Shown piece after piece: positions 49,875-50,856 of a DNA stretch of 50,856 nt; position 1 is the stretch's first letter, and each line of letters starts with the position of its first letter. Location of the stretch: assembly GCF_000315425.1 (NCBI RefSeq), contig NZ_JH992924.1:551840-602695 (forward strand), written 5' to 3'. Source of the stretch: Massilia timonae CCUG 45783. GTDB taxonomy: Bacteria; Pseudomonadota; Gammaproteobacteria; Burkholderiales; Burkholderiaceae_D. The notes beneath the pieces are model-generated. The model made no database searches, was not told the origin of the DNA, and was given only the letters and a program-made list of their open reading frames with translations. Position numbers and translations under genes: made by a program.

Positions 49875-50324
49875 TCACTCGATGATCAGCTTGCCGACCA
49901 TGACTTCGGAAAACGGCTTGATGTGGTTTTCCTTTTCATAGTTGGCGTTGAATACCTTGTTCAGCTCGGCCGCGTACTGGTCGACCGTCATGCTCGAGGC
50001 TTCGGCCATGGTGCGCGCCGACAGCGCCGAGACGGCGATCGAGCGCAGCAGCGGCAGCTGTTCCTTGGCTTCCTTCTCTTCGGCCGGCGTGGTGGCCAGC
50101 ACCAGGTCGACCGACAGGTAGTGCGCGGCCTGCTCGTTCGGCGCGCGGCGCAGCATGACGATCACCTTGTCCAGCGTGACGTACTTGGTCGGCTTCTTCT
50201 CGGGGGCCGGCTTGGCCACGGCGCCCGCTGCGGGCGCCGGGTTCATGTACCACATGGCGCCGCCCGCGGCGGCGGCGGCCGCCACGGCGACCCCGGCAAA
50301 GGCGATGATCAGTTTTGCTTTCAT
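49875..50324 (-). CDS. fliL: Flagellar basal-body protein FliL (LafF-like)
   Basis: A 149-residue inner-membrane protein with a single N-terminal membrane segment (IIAFAGVAVAAAAAAGGAMW) and a periplasmic domain with KYVTLDKVIVMLRR, HYLSVDLVLAT and a late VDQYAAELNKVFNANYEKE. FliL proteins surround the stator and support torque and swarming. It sits between fliK and the sigma-factor gene, 19 bases ahead of the latter, as lafF does in lateral clusters. Length agrees with FliL (154 in E. coli). Confidence 0.85.
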   Translation of the reverse strand: MKAKLIIAFAGVAVAAAAAAGGAMWYMNPAPAAGAVAKPAPEKKPTKYVTLDKVIVMLRRAPNEQAAHYLSVDLVLATTPAEEKEAKEQLPLLRSIAVSALSARTMAEASSMTVDQYAAELNKVFNANYEKENHIKPFSEVMVGKLIIE

Positions 50325-50329
50325 GGTCT

Positions 50330-50856
50330 TTAGTCGCGGTTATTCATCGAAAACAGGGAACCGGCGTCGCCGGCGTCGTTCAGGGCCAGGCCGGGCGTGC
50401 GCTGGCGCTGTTCTTCCTCGCTCTGCTGGCGGCCACGGCCCCCGGCATCGGCGCCGGGCTGGCCGGACGGCTGGTTGCCGGCCTGGGCGGTGGATTGGGC
50501 GCGCGGGGTCTCGCTCACGTTGACCGAGACGTTGCTGTACTGGCGGCCGGCCAGGTCGTTGCGCAGGCTGTCGCTGACCGTGTTCAACTGGCGCAGCACT
50601 TCGCTGTTGGAGGCGGCGATGGACACTTCCAGGTTGCCGCCGCTGTGGCGTACCGAGATCTCGATCCGGCCCAGCATCGGCGGCTCAAGGCGGATCGTGG
50701 CCTGCTCCATGCCGCGGCCGAGCTGCAGCTGGAGGCGGTCGCCCAGCGCTTCCTGCAGGGTCTGGCGCCAGGCGGTCGGCGGACCGGCGAGCGTGACGCT
50801 GTCGGCGCCGCGGGTCGCGGCCGGCTGGCTGGCGGCGCCGGCGACGCCGGCGGTGG
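50330..50856 (-). CDS. fliK: Flagellar hook-length control protein FliK, C-terminal part
   Basis: The frame runs off the right edge, so only about 175 C-terminal residues are seen. Flg_hook-type domain: RQTLQEALGDRLQLQLGRG, then ATIRLEPPMLGRIEISVRHS (the conserved L-x-P-x-x-LG-x-I/V motif) and LEVSIAASNSEVLRQL. The tail is Gln/Gly/Arg-rich and disordered. FliK measures hook length and switches export specificity. It would be the lafE counterpart. It lies five bases before fliL. Confidence 0.88.
   Translation of the reverse strand, partial: TAGVAGAASQPAATRGADSVTLAGPPTAWRQTLQEALGDRLQLQLGRGMEQATIRLEPPMLGRIEISVRHSGGNLEVSIAASNSEVLRQLNTVSDSLRNDLAGRQYSNVSVNVSETPRAQSTAQAGNQPSGQPGADAGGRGRQQSEEEQRQRTPGLALNDAGDAGSLFSMNNRD

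Overview
The window reads as chromosome of a high-GC, Gram-negative, motile betaproteobacterium. The protein sequences and the mix of genes (many TonB-dependent receptors, a scpB-rluB-rimP-nusA-infB-rbfA-truB-typA block, a second flagellar system) fit Burkholderiales, most likely Oxalobacteraceae such as Massilia. That placement is inference from gene content and protein style, not from a marker comparison.

Layout. 1-2.4 kb is mobile-element debris: an IS481-like transposase running off the left edge, an IS3-family element with a programmed-frameshift site, and the 3' end of a broken hcp gene. 2.5-12.8 kb carries three large TonB-dependent outer-membrane receptors. Between the second and third lies a DAHP synthase gene (aroG type) preceded by a short Phe/Tyr/Trp-rich leader peptide and an intrinsic terminator, which looks like ribosome-mediated attenuation. 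12.8-13.3 kb is an AT-rich spacer with strong inverted repeats. 13.3-18.0 kb is a peptide-type ABC importer (two permeases and a fused double ATPase, no binding protein) followed by a DedA-rhodanese fusion. 18.2-31.2 kb is housekeeping: glucokinase, scpB-rluB, rimP-nusA-infB with a leader terminator, rbfA-truB and typA/bipA.

31.2-33.7 kb is an AT-richer island flanked by REP-like hairpins. It holds an orphan hcp, a small Cys/His/Asp amidase-like protein and a secreted protein on the minus strand, best read as a type VI secretion tube protein/effector/immunity cassette, plus two unrecognised reading frames on the plus strand. The broken hcp at the left end is a close relative of this hcp.

33.7 kb to the right edge is a flagellar cluster, almost all on the minus strand. 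In transcription order it runs fliK (partial), fliL, fliA, motA, motB, flgM, flgN, a glucosaminidase gene, then flgB to flgL, an unrecognised gene and fliD, with flgA divergent. The set of dedicated sigma-28 factor, stator pair, FliK, FliL and compact FlgK resembles lateral (Flag-2, lfg/laf) systems. FlgJ is split into two genes, and no flagellin gene is present between flgL and fliD.

The strongest candidates for new biology are the aromatic leader attenuator upstream of aroG, the hcp-amidase-immunity island, the nusA-operon leader switch and the unrecognised flagellar gene. Starts were chosen from ribosome binding sites and family lengths; all functional calls are from sequence reading without database searches.
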